Source of the DNA: an uncultured Caulobacteraceae bacterium
GTDB taxonomy: Bacteria > Pseudomonadota > Alphaproteobacteria > Caulobacterales > Caulobacteraceae
Reading direction: 5' to 3'
NCBI GenBank assembly: GCA_903929535.1
Contig: CAIYVC010000024.1
Coordinates: 1 to 40,303, forward strand
Length of the DNA: 40,303 nt
In this document: positions 22,104 through 30,553 of the stretch, in pieces
Position numbering within the stretch: position 1 is the stretch's first letter
How the letters are laid out: the number at the start of each line of letters is the position of its first letter
Notes under the pieces: model-generated
Database searches by the model: none
What the model was told of the DNA's origin: nothing
What the model saw: only the letters and a program-made list of their open reading frames with translations
Position numbers and translations under genes: made by a program

Positions 22104-22730
22104 CTAAAGGCTGGTCGCGCCCAGGGCCTCGGCCTGCTGGGGGTTGCCGACCGTGACGTCCAGATCGTTGATCAGACCGGTGTGCAGCGAATAGACCCAG
22201 CCGTGCACGCACAGCGGCTGGCCGCGCACCCAGGCGTCCTGCACGAACACGTCCGAGGCGACGTTGCGCACCTGACGGATGACGTTGAGCTCGGTCAGCC
22301 GGTCCATGCGGTCGCGTTCGCCCGGGATCGCGTCCAGCTCGTGCTTGTGCTCGTGCGCGACCTCGCGAATTGGGTGCAGCCAGTGATCGACCAGGCCGCG
22401 TCTTTTCCCATCAACAGCCGCAGCGATGCCCCCGCAGCCGTAGTGGCCCACCACCATGATGTGTTTGACCTTGATCACGTCGACGGCGAACTGCAGCACG
22501 CTGAGGTAGTTGGCGTCCTGCGGCGGGGCCAGGTTGGCGACGTTGCGGTGGACGAACAGCTCGCCCGGATCGAGATCAACGATCTCGTTGGCGGGCACGC
22601 GGCTGTCCGAGCAGCCGATCCACAGGTACTCGGGCGCCTGCTGACCCTCCAGACGCTCGAAGAAACCGGCGTCGGCGGCGACCTTGCGCTCGGCCCAGGC
22701 CCGGTTGTTGTCTTTTAGGTGATCCAGCAT
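22104..22730 (-). CDS. can: Beta-class carbonic anhydrase
   Basis: A 208-residue zinc enzyme that interconverts CO2 and bicarbonate in the cytoplasm. Zinc ligands and the catalytic dyad are visible: CSDSR (Cys 40, Asp 42, Arg 44) and HYGCGG (His 96, Cys 99). RNVANLA, DVIKVKHIMVVGHYGCG and VHGWVYSLHTG are typical of the E. coli Can/CynT group and the length is normal. It converges on the PQQ dehydrogenase gene and is divergent from the secreted-protein pair. No cyanate-degradation genes are nearby, so a general housekeeping role is likelier than cynT. Confidence 0.95.
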   Translation of the reverse strand: MLDHLKDNNRAWAERKVAADAGFFERLEGQQAPEYLWIGCSDSRVPANEIVDLDPGELFVHRNVANLAPPQDANYLSVLQFAVDVIKVKHIMVVGHYGCGGIAAAVDGKRRGLVDHWLHPIREVAHEHKHELDAIPGERDRMDRLTELNVIRQVRNVASDVFVQDAWVRGQPLCVHGWVYSLHTGLINDLDVTVGNPQQAEALGATSL

Positions 22731-22778
22731 GGCTCGCGCTTAAGCCTTATGGCGGTGGGCGACAAGGCCGATCCTGAA

Positions 22779-22803
22779 TTGCTGGCCACCGATAAGCTAT
22801 AGC
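22779..22803 (+). promoter_or_regulatory. Candidate Caulobacter-type promoter and palindrome
   Basis: TTGCTGG (22779-22785) and GCTATAGC (22796-22803), 10 bases apart, approximate the Caulobacter housekeeping pattern TTGACGS-N10-14-GCTANAWC. The -10 lies in the palindrome AGCTATAGCT. It would drive the secreted-protein pair. Confidence 0.4.
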
Positions 22804-22890
22804 TATCCGGCTGCGCGCACGGGTATTAGATTGGCCAGGTCAACAAGGCCCGCCCGCTGCGGACCCGCAAGAAAATACGGGAATGGAATC

Positions 22891-23760
22891 GTGAGCCCCA
22901 AAACCAAGATGCAACTGCGCGTCGGCGCCTCGGCGTCTGCGGCCCTGCTCTGCCTCGCCGGCGTGGTGCACGCCCAGAACAGCCAGGGACCGGCCCAGGC
23001 CCCGAGCGCGGCCCAGACCCAGAACCGGCCGACGACGCTGGACAACATCCCGGACCCGACTCTGACCCTGACCAAGCCCCTGCGCGGCGCGACGCCCGCA
23101 CCTCCGGGCTCGGCTGCGCCCAACCCCGACCCCAAGAACTTCGAGGGCGTGTGGTGGCTGAAGGGCTACGAATACATGATCGGTCCGGCCCCGGGGATCG
23201 AGCCACCGCTGAAGCCGGCCTACATGGACATCCTCAAGCGCCGCATCCGCGCCAAGAACGCGGGCAAGCCGGAGACCGACACCTCCACCAAATGCTATCC
23301 CCACGGCATGCCCCGGCTGATGGAGAGCCCGTATCCGATCGAGATCTGGCAGACGCCGGGCCGGGTCACCATCCTGCATGAGGTGGCGCACGAGGTGCGG
23401 CGCTTCTATCTGGACCGCAAGCAGCAGGCCAATCCCAAGACCAGCTACCTCGGCCATTCGGTGGCCCATTGGGAAGGCGACACCCTGGTGGTTGATACGG
23501 TCGGCATCGACGCCTCCAGCTTCATCGACGACGAGGGCGCCAGCCACTCCGACAAGGAGCACATCATCGAGCGCTTCCATAAGGTCGACGGCGGCCGCCA
23601 GCTGCAGGTCGACACCACGGTGGAAGACCCGATCACCCTGGAGCGTCCCTACAGCTACTCGCGCTACTTCCAGTGGCGCCCCGACATCCGCATCTCCGAA
23701 TACGTCTGCGAAGAAAACAACAGAAACGCGCCGATCAACGGCGTCACGGTGGCCCAATGA
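22891..23760 (+). CDS. Secreted hypothetical protein, paralogue of next gene
   Basis: A 289-residue exported protein of unknown function. From the GTG at 22891 a signal peptide runs to about residue 29 (VVHAQ), then a proline/alanine/glutamine-rich linker, then a domain with FEGVWW, CYPHGMPRLME, IWQTPGRVTI, YLGHSVAHWEGDTLVVDT, SHSDKEHIIERF and a TTVEDPITLERP strand. The same succession of motifs occurs in the following gene, whose start overlaps this stop (ATGA). The beta-strand-rich pattern suggests a small periplasmic barrel domain. An ATG at 22909 is an alternative start. Confidence 0.75.
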   Translation: MSPKTKMQLRVGASASAALLCLAGVVHAQNSQGPAQAPSAAQTQNRPTTLDNIPDPTLTLTKPLRGATPAPPGSAAPNPDPKNFEGVWWLKGYEYMIGPAPGIEPPLKPAYMDILKRRIRAKNAGKPETDTSTKCYPHGMPRLMESPYPIEIWQTPGRVTILHEVAHEVRRFYLDRKQQANPKTSYLGHSVAHWEGDTLVVDTVGIDASSFIDDEGASHSDKEHIIERFHKVDGGRQLQVDTTVEDPITLERPYSYSRYFQWRPDIRISEYVCEENNRNAPINGVTVAQ

Positions 23761-24446
23761 AAACGACGACTTCCGCGCTGGCCCGCATCCTGGTCCTGGC
23801 CGCCATGCCCGCGCTGGCTCACGCCGCCGCAGCCAAACCGGACTTCACCGGCGCCTGGACCGTTTCCGCCTACACCCCGTCTCTGAAGCCGTCGGACGGC
23901 AAGCCCGTGCCGTTCAAGCCGGAGGCCAAGGCGGTCTACGACAAGCATCTGGCTGCCGCCGCCAAGGGCGACAAGAGCTATGACGCCGCCGCGATCTGCC
24001 TGCCCGAAGGCCTGCCGCGGATCATGCTGAAGGAGACCTTCGAGATCCTGCAGCGGGACAAGGAAATCGCCTTTGTCGGCCTGAACCGCGTGCCCTGGCG
24101 GGTCTATGTGAACCAGACCCTGCCGACCGATCCCGATCCCATGTTCATGGGCTATCTGGTGGGCAAGTGGCAGGGGCCGACCCTGGTGGTGGAAGGCGCC
24201 GGTTTCCGCGACACGACCCTGCTGGACGACAAAGGCATCCCGCACTCCGAAGCCCTGCATCTGACCCAGCGTTTCAGCATGGGCAAGGGCGGTAAGACCA
24301 TGACGGTCCGCACCACGATCGAGGATCCAAACACTTTCACCCGGGCTTGGACCACGACCAGCACCTTCGTGCGCAAGCCTGCCGGTTTCGAGATGCCCGA
24401 GGAAATCTGCGCGGCCAAGCTGGAGTCGACCCGGCCCAAAACCTAG
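23757..24446 (+). CDS. Secreted hypothetical protein, paralogue of previous gene
   Basis: A 229-residue protein with a signal peptide (cleavage near AHAAA, residue ~24). It repeats the motif order of its neighbour: DFTGAWT, CLPEGLPRIM, FEILQRDKEIAFV, MGYLVGKWQGPTLVVEG, HSEALHLTQRF and RTTIEDPNTF. The two are clearly related but diverged tandem copies and are translationally coupled. Such proteins are common in sphingomonads and caulobacters; no function is known to me. Context (PQQ dehydrogenase, cupin, PPC protein nearby) suggests a periplasmic role. Confidence 0.75.
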   Translation: MKTTTSALARILVLAAMPALAHAAAAKPDFTGAWTVSAYTPSLKPSDGKPVPFKPEAKAVYDKHLAAAAKGDKSYDAAAICLPEGLPRIMLKETFEILQRDKEIAFVGLNRVPWRVYVNQTLPTDPDPMFMGYLVGKWQGPTLVVEGAGFRDTTLLDDKGIPHSEALHLTQRFSMGKGGKTMTVRTTIEDPNTFTRAWTTTSTFVRKPAGFEMPEEICAAKLESTRPKT

Positions 24447-24562
24447 GGTTGAGCTGGTCACGCGCGATTTAGGATCGATATTCGCGCAAATCAGTTGACC
24501 CGGCCAGTTTGTATGCCGAAAACCGTCGCCAGCTATAACAGAAACGCGGCGTCGGGGCACAG

Positions 24563-25066
24563 ATGGATCGCGCGATCAGTTCAGAAGGCGCCGAAGCGGG
24601 CGCCCGCACAGGCTCCATTGGTCCGATGATTTCGGCCCGGCTGGGCTCGCTGGCCGGCCATGTGGTGACCACCGCCAGCGCCACCTACGCCCGCATCGGC
24701 ATCGGCTCGGTGGAAGCCAAGGTTCTGTTCGTCCTGGACGAAGGTCCGATGACCGCAGCGCGGATTTCCAAGCTGCTGGGGATGGACCGGGCCGCGATCA
24801 GCCGGACTGTGAAGGCCCTGGTGGCCAGGGGGCTGCTGGACCGTTCGCACGGCGCTGTCGCCTCGCTGTCGCTGACTCCGCGCGGCCATATCATGCATGG
24901 CGCGGTGCGCTGCATCTCCGAGGAACGCGAACGCCGGCTGATGGCCAATTTCACGGACGCAGAGCGAAGCGCCCTGATCAATTATCTGGCGCGTCTGGCG
25001 GTCAATGTGCCGGACCTGTCCAAGCTGGCCGACGAGATGGCCGGGCCGGGCCGGCTGGAACTCTAA
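24563..25066 (+). CDS. MarR-family transcriptional regulator
   Basis: A 167-residue winged-helix regulator. Residues ~50-115 carry the helix-turn-helix (MTAARISKLLGMDRAAISRTVKAL) and wing (LDRSHGAVASLSLTPRG), flanked by long helices for dimerisation. The 116-base upstream gap is AT-richer than its surroundings and may contain its own operator. Regulator of unknown ligand; the co-oriented secreted-protein pair just upstream is a candidate target. Confidence 0.88.
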   Translation: MDRAISSEGAEAGARTGSIGPMISARLGSLAGHVVTTASATYARIGIGSVEAKVLFVLDEGPMTAARISKLLGMDRAAISRTVKALVARGLLDRSHGAVASLSLTPRGHIMHGAVRCISEERERRLMANFTDAERSALINYLARLAVNVPDLSKLADEMAGPGRLEL

Positions 25067-25200
25067 AGCCTTCAATCGTCTAGGTAATCTACCCGACTCT
25101 GGCCGAGCGCCATCACGGCGAAGTTCGCCGTGGCCTGGGAACCGCGTCCCCGCCCAAGGGGTTGCTGCATCCGAGATCAACGCCATCGGAGAGCACCCTC

Positions 25201-25722
25201 ATGACCGCTACCCAGAAATCTTCCGGCGCCAAGACCCGCCGCACGCGCCGCACCGGCCGCCGCGATCCCCTGGCCATCACTCTGCTGAAGAAGGACCACC
25301 GCGAAGTCGCCGCCATGTTCGAGGAATACGAACAACTGGAGGCGGAGGCCGAGAAGCTGGCCCTGTTCAACAAGATCGCCCTGGCGCTGAAGGTGCATAC
25401 CCAGATCGAGGAGGAAATCCTCTATCCCGAGGAGCGCGGCACGGTGGAGGACGACCTGCTGGACGAAGCCTATGTCGAGCACGACGGGGCCAAGAAGCTG
25501 ATCGCCGAGATTGAGGCCATGCAGCCGTCCGAGGACTTCTACGACGCCAAGGTCAAGGTGCTGGGCGAGTACATCAGCCACCACGTCAAGGAAGAGGAAC
25601 AGCCGGGCGGCGTGTTCGCCCAAGCCAAGCGCGGCGACGAGGACCTGGAGGCCATGGGTGAGCGGCTGAAGGCGCGCAAGGAAGAGCTCACCGCCCAGCT
25701 CAGCGGTAAGAAGACCTCCTAG
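25201..25722 (+). CDS. Hemerythrin HHE-domain protein
   Basis: A 173-residue protein with a very basic N-terminus (KTRRTRRTGRR, residues 11-21) and one hemerythrin domain of four helices carrying the iron-binding histidines in KKDHREV (about 33), KVHTQIEEE, VEHDGAKK and YISHHVKEEE. Members bind a di-iron centre and sense or store oxygen or nitric oxide, or handle iron. GGAGAG 8 bases upstream fixes ATG 25201. The basic tail could bind nucleic acid or membranes, which is a guess. Confidence 0.88.
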   Translation: MTATQKSSGAKTRRTRRTGRRDPLAITLLKKDHREVAAMFEEYEQLEAEAEKLALFNKIALALKVHTQIEEEILYPEERGTVEDDLLDEAYVEHDGAKKLIAEIEAMQPSEDFYDAKVKVLGEYISHHVKEEEQPGGVFAQAKRGDEDLEAMGERLKARKEELTAQLSGKKTS

Positions 25723-25776
25723 CGGTTATAGAGATCGGGGCTTGAGGCTCGCCGCGTCGCCTGCCATCTGGGCGGC

Positions 25777-26277
25777 ATGGCCGAGAGCTTCAGCCCCGAT
25801 CGACTGTCCACCGACAAGGCTGCGCGTTACGCCGAGACGCGCGCCGAGATCGCCGCTGTGCTGGACGGCGAGGCAGATCGCACCGCCCGCATGGCCACGG
25901 TCGCCGCCATGCTGAAACAGGCCTTCGACCAGTTCTTCTGGGCGGGCTTTTATGTCGTCGACGCCGACAATCCTCAGGAGCTGGTGGTAGGCCCTTACCA
26001 AGGCACGCTCGGCTGCCTGCGCATCGCCTTCGGGCGCGGGGTCTGCGGCGCCGCCGCCCTAAGCCGCCGGACGCAGATCGTCGAGGACGTCCACGCCTTT
26101 CCGGGCCACATCGCCTGCGACGGCCGTTCGCTAAGCGAGATCGTGGTTCCGGTGCTGGACGCGCACGGTAGGCTGATCGCGGTGTTCGATGTCGACGCGA
26201 CGCAACTGGCGGCCTTCGACCGCACGGACGCCGAAGGCCTCGAACGCATCCTGGCGGACACCTTCGCGGCTATCTAG
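25777..26277 (+). CDS. msrC: Free methionine-(R)-sulfoxide reductase (GAF domain)
   Basis: A 166-residue cytoplasmic GAF-domain enzyme that reduces free methionine-R-sulfoxide using thioredoxin. The three conserved cysteines occur in their family contexts: GCLRIAFG (Cys 80), GRGVCGAAA (Cys 90) and HIACDGRS (Cys 114); FWAGFYV and the closing FDVDA are also typical. Length matches E. coli MsrC/YebR. It ends 6 bases from the convergent sugar nucleotidyltransferase gene. Confidence 0.92.
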   Translation: MAESFSPDRLSTDKAARYAETRAEIAAVLDGEADRTARMATVAAMLKQAFDQFFWAGFYVVDADNPQELVVGPYQGTLGCLRIAFGRGVCGAAALSRRTQIVEDVHAFPGHIACDGRSLSEIVVPVLDAHGRLIAVFDVDATQLAAFDRTDAEGLERILADTFAAI

Positions 26278-26283
26278 GTGCCG

Positions 26284-27339
26284 CTATTTGAGCTCGGGCC
26301 GCTCGTCCAGCTTGAGGGCCTTGAAAGCGCCGTCGGCGGCATTGCGGTCGGCGACCATCAGAACTCCGTTCTGCACCACAACCACGAGGTCCGACACGCC
26401 CATCAGCACCAGGGTCGGGCCGTCGCTCTGGGCCAAGCTATTGGTCACCCCGTCCAGGATCGCCTCGCCGGATACCGCGTTGCCGTCCGCGTCCTTGGGC
26501 GAGCCTTGCCATAGCGCCGACCACGTGCCGGCGTCGCTCCAGCCGAAATCAGTGATCGCCACCCGCGCCAGGCTGGTCTTCTCCAGGATGGCGTAGTCGA
26601 CCGCGATCGAGGGTGCGGTGATGAAGGCGTCCGACAGGGCGACGATCACGCCGTCGCGGCGAGCCTCGTGCAACGCCGTCTCGACTGCCGCCGCGACGTC
26701 CGGCGCCAGGGCCTCGGCTTCGCGCAGGAACACCCCGGCCTGGAATAGGAACATCCCGCCGTTCCAGCTGTAGGCGGGGTCGGCGACGAAGCGGCGCGCG
26801 GTTGCAAGGTCCGGCTTCTCGACAAAGGCGGTGACCGCTTGGGTCGCGCCATCGCCCAGTCCCGCCTGGATATAGCCATAGCCGGTGTGTGGCCCGGTGG
26901 GCTTGATACCGAACAGGACGATGTGGCCAGCCTCCACCGCGGGCAGAGCGGCGGCGATGGCCGCGTGCAGAGCCTGCGGCTTGGAAGCCAGATTGTCGGC
27001 GTGGACCAGCAACAGCGGCGCCTCGGGATCGGTCTCGGCGCCATAGGCGGCGGCGGCGATCACGGCGGGGGCGGTGTTGCGGCCCTGCGGCTCGGCCAGG
27101 ATGGCCAGGGGCGTCACGCCCGCCTCGATCAGCTGGTCGCGTGCCAGATCGGCGTGGGCCGCCGCGCAGATCACGATCGGGTCGCCGAACATCGGGCCCT
27201 GAAAGCGCAGGGCGGTGTCCTGCAACAGGGTGCGGTCCATGCCCAGACGCTGGAAGGGCTTGGGCCGGTCGCCGCGCGAAGCGGGCCAGAGCCGGGTGCC
27301 GGCCCCGCCTGCGATCAGGACCGGAGTGATCGGCCGCAT
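26284..27339 (-). CDS. Mannose-1-phosphate guanylyltransferase-type nucleotidyltransferase
   Basis: A 351-residue cytoplasmic enzyme making GDP-sugars from GTP and a sugar 1-phosphate. N-terminal signature GGAGTRLWPASRGDRPKPF (about 11-29) is that of the GMP/ManC family; HADNLASK, GIKPTGPHTGYGYI, FVEKPD, WNGGMFLF and FGWSDAGTW follow. It has no C-terminal phosphomannose isomerase domain. The gene lies 70 bases downstream of a GHMP kinase gene of the heptose kinase type, so the pair might make GDP-heptose or GDP-mannose for surface glycans; ManC is the safe family call. Confidence 0.9.
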   Translation of the reverse strand: MRPITPVLIAGGAGTRLWPASRGDRPKPFQRLGMDRTLLQDTALRFQGPMFGDPIVICAAAHADLARDQLIEAGVTPLAILAEPQGRNTAPAVIAAAAYGAETDPEAPLLLVHADNLASKPQALHAAIAAALPAVEAGHIVLFGIKPTGPHTGYGYIQAGLGDGATQAVTAFVEKPDLATARRFVADPAYSWNGGMFLFQAGVFLREAEALAPDVAAAVETALHEARRDGVIVALSDAFITAPSIAVDYAILEKTSLARVAITDFGWSDAGTWSALWQGSPKDADGNAVSGEAILDGVTNSLAQSDGPTLVLMGVSDLVVVVQNGVLMVADRNAADGAFKALKLDERPELK

Positions 27340-27409
27340 GGCCCCTCGGACTGTCTGGTTAGGATTCTGTGGCGGTATAGGGCGCCGGGCGCCGCAGGAA
27401 CAGGGGCGG

Positions 27410-28462
27410 TCAGGCCGACGGGGTCATGCCGTCCCAGGCTTCGCAGCCGTCGGCGAAAAACTTGGCGAAGGAGGTCACGCCGCCAAAGCCGTGCAGCAGG
27501 CGCCGCAGGTCCTCGCGCCGGGGCGGGTCGACCAGGAACATCATGAAGCCGCCGCCGCCGGCGCCCGACACCTTGCCGCCGAACACGCCGAACGTCTTGG
27601 CCGCCTGCAGAACCTCGTCAATGGCTGAGGAGCTGATGCCGCCCGCCGTCCGCTTCTTGGAAGCCCAGCCCGCGTCCAGCAGCGCGCCGAGACCCGGAAA
27701 ATCGCCCGAGCGGATGGCGTCGCGCATCTGGTAGGCCCCGGCCTTCAAGGCGTCTAAGCCCTCGATGGAGCCCGGCGCGTGGGCGCGCATGTTCTTTGAC
27801 TGCTCCTCGATGATGGCCGCGGAGTCCCGCGACACCCCAGTGAAATAGAGCAGCAGCGAGGCTTCCAGCTCGCGGATGAAGTTGGCGGGCGCGGCGATCG
27901 GTTCGACCTGCACCGCGCCGGAGGGATGGAAGCGCATGAAGTTCAGACCGCCGAAGGCGGCGGCGTACTGATCCTGGCGTCCGCCCGCCAGACCGAGGTC
28001 GATGCGCTCGATATCGAAGGCCAGCTTGGCGATGGTGTGAGGGTCGAGCCCCAGGTCCATGTAGCGGCTCATGGCCTGGACAATGGCCACCACCAGGGCA
28101 GAGGAGGAGCCTAGACCCGAACCCGGCGGACAGTCGGCGTAGGAGGTCATCGACAGGCCGAAGCGGCGACCGCCGGCGAAGTCGCGGACCATGCGGTCGT
28201 AGACGCCCTTGAGCAGACGCAGGGGCTCGGGGACCGGCTCGTCGAGGCCGCCTTCCCAGGTCTGGTCGCGGTCCGCCGCCGTCAGCTTCAGGCGCGAGTC
28301 CTGGCGTTCCTGCACCGTGACATGGGCGAACAGATCGATGGTGGCGTTGACCACGGCCCCGCCGTGCTCGTCGCAATAGGGGGAGACGTCGCTGCCGCCG
28401 CCGCCGAAACCCAGACGCAGGGGGGCGCGGGCGCGCACGCAACGCTGGCCGGAACCGCTCAT
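27410..28462 (-). CDS. GHMP-family sugar kinase, HddA-like
   Basis: A 350-residue GHMP kinase most like D-glycero-D-manno-heptose 7-phosphate kinase (HddA), which phosphorylates the anomeric carbon on the way to GDP-heptose. It opens APLRLGFGGGGSDVSPY, has the GHMP ATP motif PPGSGLGSSSALV (about 112-124), GGRQDQYAAAFGG and the C-terminal GGKVSGAGGGGFMMF. No gmhA or gmhB is in view, so substrate identity rests on family alone; other sugar 1-kinases of the clan remain possible. Forms a probable operon with the nucleotidyltransferase. Confidence 0.85.
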   Translation of the reverse strand: MSGSGQRCVRARAPLRLGFGGGGSDVSPYCDEHGGAVVNATIDLFAHVTVQERQDSRLKLTAADRDQTWEGGLDEPVPEPLRLLKGVYDRMVRDFAGGRRFGLSMTSYADCPPGSGLGSSSALVVAIVQAMSRYMDLGLDPHTIAKLAFDIERIDLGLAGGRQDQYAAAFGGLNFMRFHPSGAVQVEPIAAPANFIRELEASLLLYFTGVSRDSAAIIEEQSKNMRAHAPGSIEGLDALKAGAYQMRDAIRSGDFPGLGALLDAGWASKKRTAGGISSSAIDEVLQAAKTFGVFGGKVSGAGGGGFMMFLVDPPRREDLRRLLHGFGGVTSFAKFFADGCEAWDGMTPSA

Positions 28463-28615
28463 CCGATCGACCTACCCATGACCAGGACCCATAGGGCGCA
28501 GCCTATAGCACGCCAAGCAAACTCTACCGTGCGGTGTGGGGCCCTTCGTCGCATAGCCGCGATGCTCTAAGCTGCCGGGGAAGCGGCGCGAGCCGTGAGC
28601 CGCCAGGAGTTTCGG

Positions 28616-29188
28616 TTGCCAGTCAGATCGGTTTCAGTCCTCGCCTTCGCCGCCGCCCTGGTCTTGACGGGAGGCGCCGCGCGCGCCGCCGACGGCCCCT
28701 ACGGCATCGCCATGGGCGCACCGGTCTCCCAGCTGCCCGGGGCGAAAGGCTTCAAGCCGGGCTGGTACCATGTGGCCTCGCCCCCCGAGCCCGATGCCCA
28801 GTTCGCCGCCTATGCGGTGGAGGCGTTCAAGGCCACCGGGGTTTGCGTGGTGCAGGCGGTCAGCCCCGAGATCGGTTCGGACCCCGAGGGGACCAAGGTG
28901 CGCGCCGCCATCGACCATCTGGTGCAGACCTATTCCACGACCCTGGGCCAACCTGAAAGGCTGGACAGCTGCACGGCCCTGATCTGCACGCCCGACCTCT
29001 GGGCCGCCGACATGATGACCGGCGACCGTCACTACGGCTTCCGCTGGCAGGTGCGCGGCGGGCTGAAGCGGGTGCGCGAGGTGTCGGTGATCGCTGTGGC
29101 CCACAGCGTGAATCGCTTCGTCTATCTGGTGGAATATCAAAGCAACGATCTGACCGGCTGCACGACGCAGGAGACCGCCGACCGCTAA
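28616..29188 (+). CDS. Secreted hypothetical protein
   Basis: A 190-residue exported protein of unknown function. The TTG at 28616 is chosen because AGGAG lies 6 bases upstream and the signal peptide (MPVRSVSVLAFAAALVL..., cleaved near ARAAD) then starts properly; a GTG at 28595 in frame has no such site. The mature part has GIAMGAPVSQLPG near its start and four or five cysteines (CVVQ, DSCTALICTP, TGCTTQ), suggesting disulfides in the periplasm. Divergent from the GHMP kinase gene. Confidence 0.7.
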   Translation: MPVRSVSVLAFAAALVLTGGAARAADGPYGIAMGAPVSQLPGAKGFKPGWYHVASPPEPDAQFAAYAVEAFKATGVCVVQAVSPEIGSDPEGTKVRAAIDHLVQTYSTTLGQPERLDSCTALICTPDLWAADMMTGDRHYGFRWQVRGGLKRVREVSVIAVAHSVNRFVYLVEYQSNDLTGCTTQETADR

Positions 29189-29207
29189 GGCGCGCCGGCG
29201 TTTCGCT

Positions 29208-29235
29208 TTGAGCGGGCAGGGGATTCCGCTACACA
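29208..29235 (+). promoter_or_regulatory. Candidate promoter for the efflux genes
   Basis: TTGAGCG (29208-29214), 13-base spacer, GCTACACA (29228-29235) approximates the Caulobacter housekeeping pattern. It lies about 125 bases before the adaptor start. I see no evident repressor gene beside it. Confidence 0.35.
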
Positions 29236-29359
29236 TCTCGCACCTGCAACATGGGCGACACAGGCTGCTGGCAGAAGGTCCGCGCGCCGCCGGGCGAGCG
29301 ATTGACTTGGCGCCGCAACGCAGCCAGACGGTGGCGTTCCGATCTGCCGAGGCGTTTGT

Positions 29360-30550
29360 TTGCGTTTGCACATCCCATCCAAGATTCTCGTCGCTTCGGC
29401 CCTGGCGCTGCTGACGCTGACGGCGTGCGGACGCAAACCCGCGCCTCTCGCCCGCCCGCCCGCCGAGGTCGGCGTGGTGACAATCGCGACCCAGACCGTG
29501 CCGCTGACGACCCTGCTGCCCGGCCGCACCTCGCCCTTCGCCATTTCCCAGGTCCGCCCCCAGATCGGCGGCATCATCCAGGCCCGCCTGTTCCAGGAAG
29601 GCGCCAATGTCCGCGCCGGTCAGGTGCTCTACCGCATCGATCCAGCGCCCTACCGCGCCGCCGTGGATCAGGCCAAGGGCGTGCTGGCCAGCGCCGAGGC
29701 CAATCTGGTCACCATGAAGCTGAAGGCGGATCGCTACGCCGAGCTGCTCAAGACCGATTCCGTCGCTCGCCAAGCCTATGACGACGCCGTCGCCGCCTCC
29801 GGCCAAGCGGCCGCCGCCGTGCAGCAGGCCAAAGCGTCTGTTCAGACCGCCCAGATCAATCTCGGCTACACCGACATCAAGGCGCCGATCTCCGGCCGCA
29901 TCGGTCGCTCCACCTATACCCAGGGCGCCCTGGTCACGCCCGGCCAGACCGATGCCCTGGCCACCATCCAGACGCTGGATCCCATCTACGTCGACCTCAG
30001 CCAGTCCAGCGCCGAATTGATCGCGCTGGAGAACGGTCTGGCCCAGGGCAGGACGCATAAGGGCGGGGCGCTGAGCGCCAAGGTAAAGCTGATCCTAGAG
30101 GACGGTTCGACCTACCCGCTGCAGGGCAAGCTGGAATTCACCGACGTCACCGTCGATCCCTCCTCCGGCGCAGTCACTCTGCGCGCGGTCTTCCCCAACC
30201 CCAGCAGCACCCTTCTGCCCGGCATGTTCGTGCGCGCGGAGATCACTGAGGCGGTGGTGCAGAACGCGATCCTGGCGCCGCAGCAGGGCGTCACGCGCGA
30301 TCCCAAGGGCGGCGCTTCGGTCATGATCGTCGACGCCCAGGGCAAGGCCCAGACCCGGCCCATCGAGGTCGGACAGGCGGTCGGCCCCAACTGGCTGGTG
30401 ACCAAGGGTCTCGCCGCCGGCGACAAGGTCATCATCGAGGGTCAGCAGAAGGTGCAGCCGGGCGCCCCGGTGCGCGCCGTGCCGGCCGGGTCCGCGCCCT
30501 CGCGCCGTGGTCCTCCCGGCGGGGCCCAGCAGGGCCGCGGCAGGCCCTAG
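29360..30550 (+). CDS. RND efflux periplasmic adaptor (AcrA/MexA-like lipoprotein)
   Basis: A 396-residue membrane fusion protein linking an inner-membrane RND pump to an outer-membrane channel. A lipobox (LTLTAC, Cys about 23) predicts a lipoprotein. The lipoyl domain (VRPQIGGIIQARLFQEGANVRAGQVLYRID), coiled-coil hairpin (~residues 95-165), IKAPISGRIG and the beta-barrel VDPSSGAVTLRAVFPNP with LLPGMFVRAEI are typical. TTG 29360 follows GAGG by about 8 bases. A gly/arg/pro-rich tail ends the protein. The pump gene starts 3 bases on; no outer-membrane factor gene follows. Confidence 0.92.
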   Translation: MRLHIPSKILVASALALLTLTACGRKPAPLARPPAEVGVVTIATQTVPLTTLLPGRTSPFAISQVRPQIGGIIQARLFQEGANVRAGQVLYRIDPAPYRAAVDQAKGVLASAEANLVTMKLKADRYAELLKTDSVARQAYDDAVAASGQAAAAVQQAKASVQTAQINLGYTDIKAPISGRIGRSTYTQGALVTPGQTDALATIQTLDPIYVDLSQSSAELIALENGLAQGRTHKGGALSAKVKLILEDGSTYPLQGKLEFTDVTVDPSSGAVTLRAVFPNPSSTLLPGMFVRAEITEAVVQNAILAPQQGVTRDPKGGASVMIVDAQGKAQTRPIEVGQAVGPNWLVTKGLAAGDKVIIEGQQKVQPGAPVRAVPAGSAPSRRGPPGGAQQGRGRP

Positions 30551-30553
30551 AGC

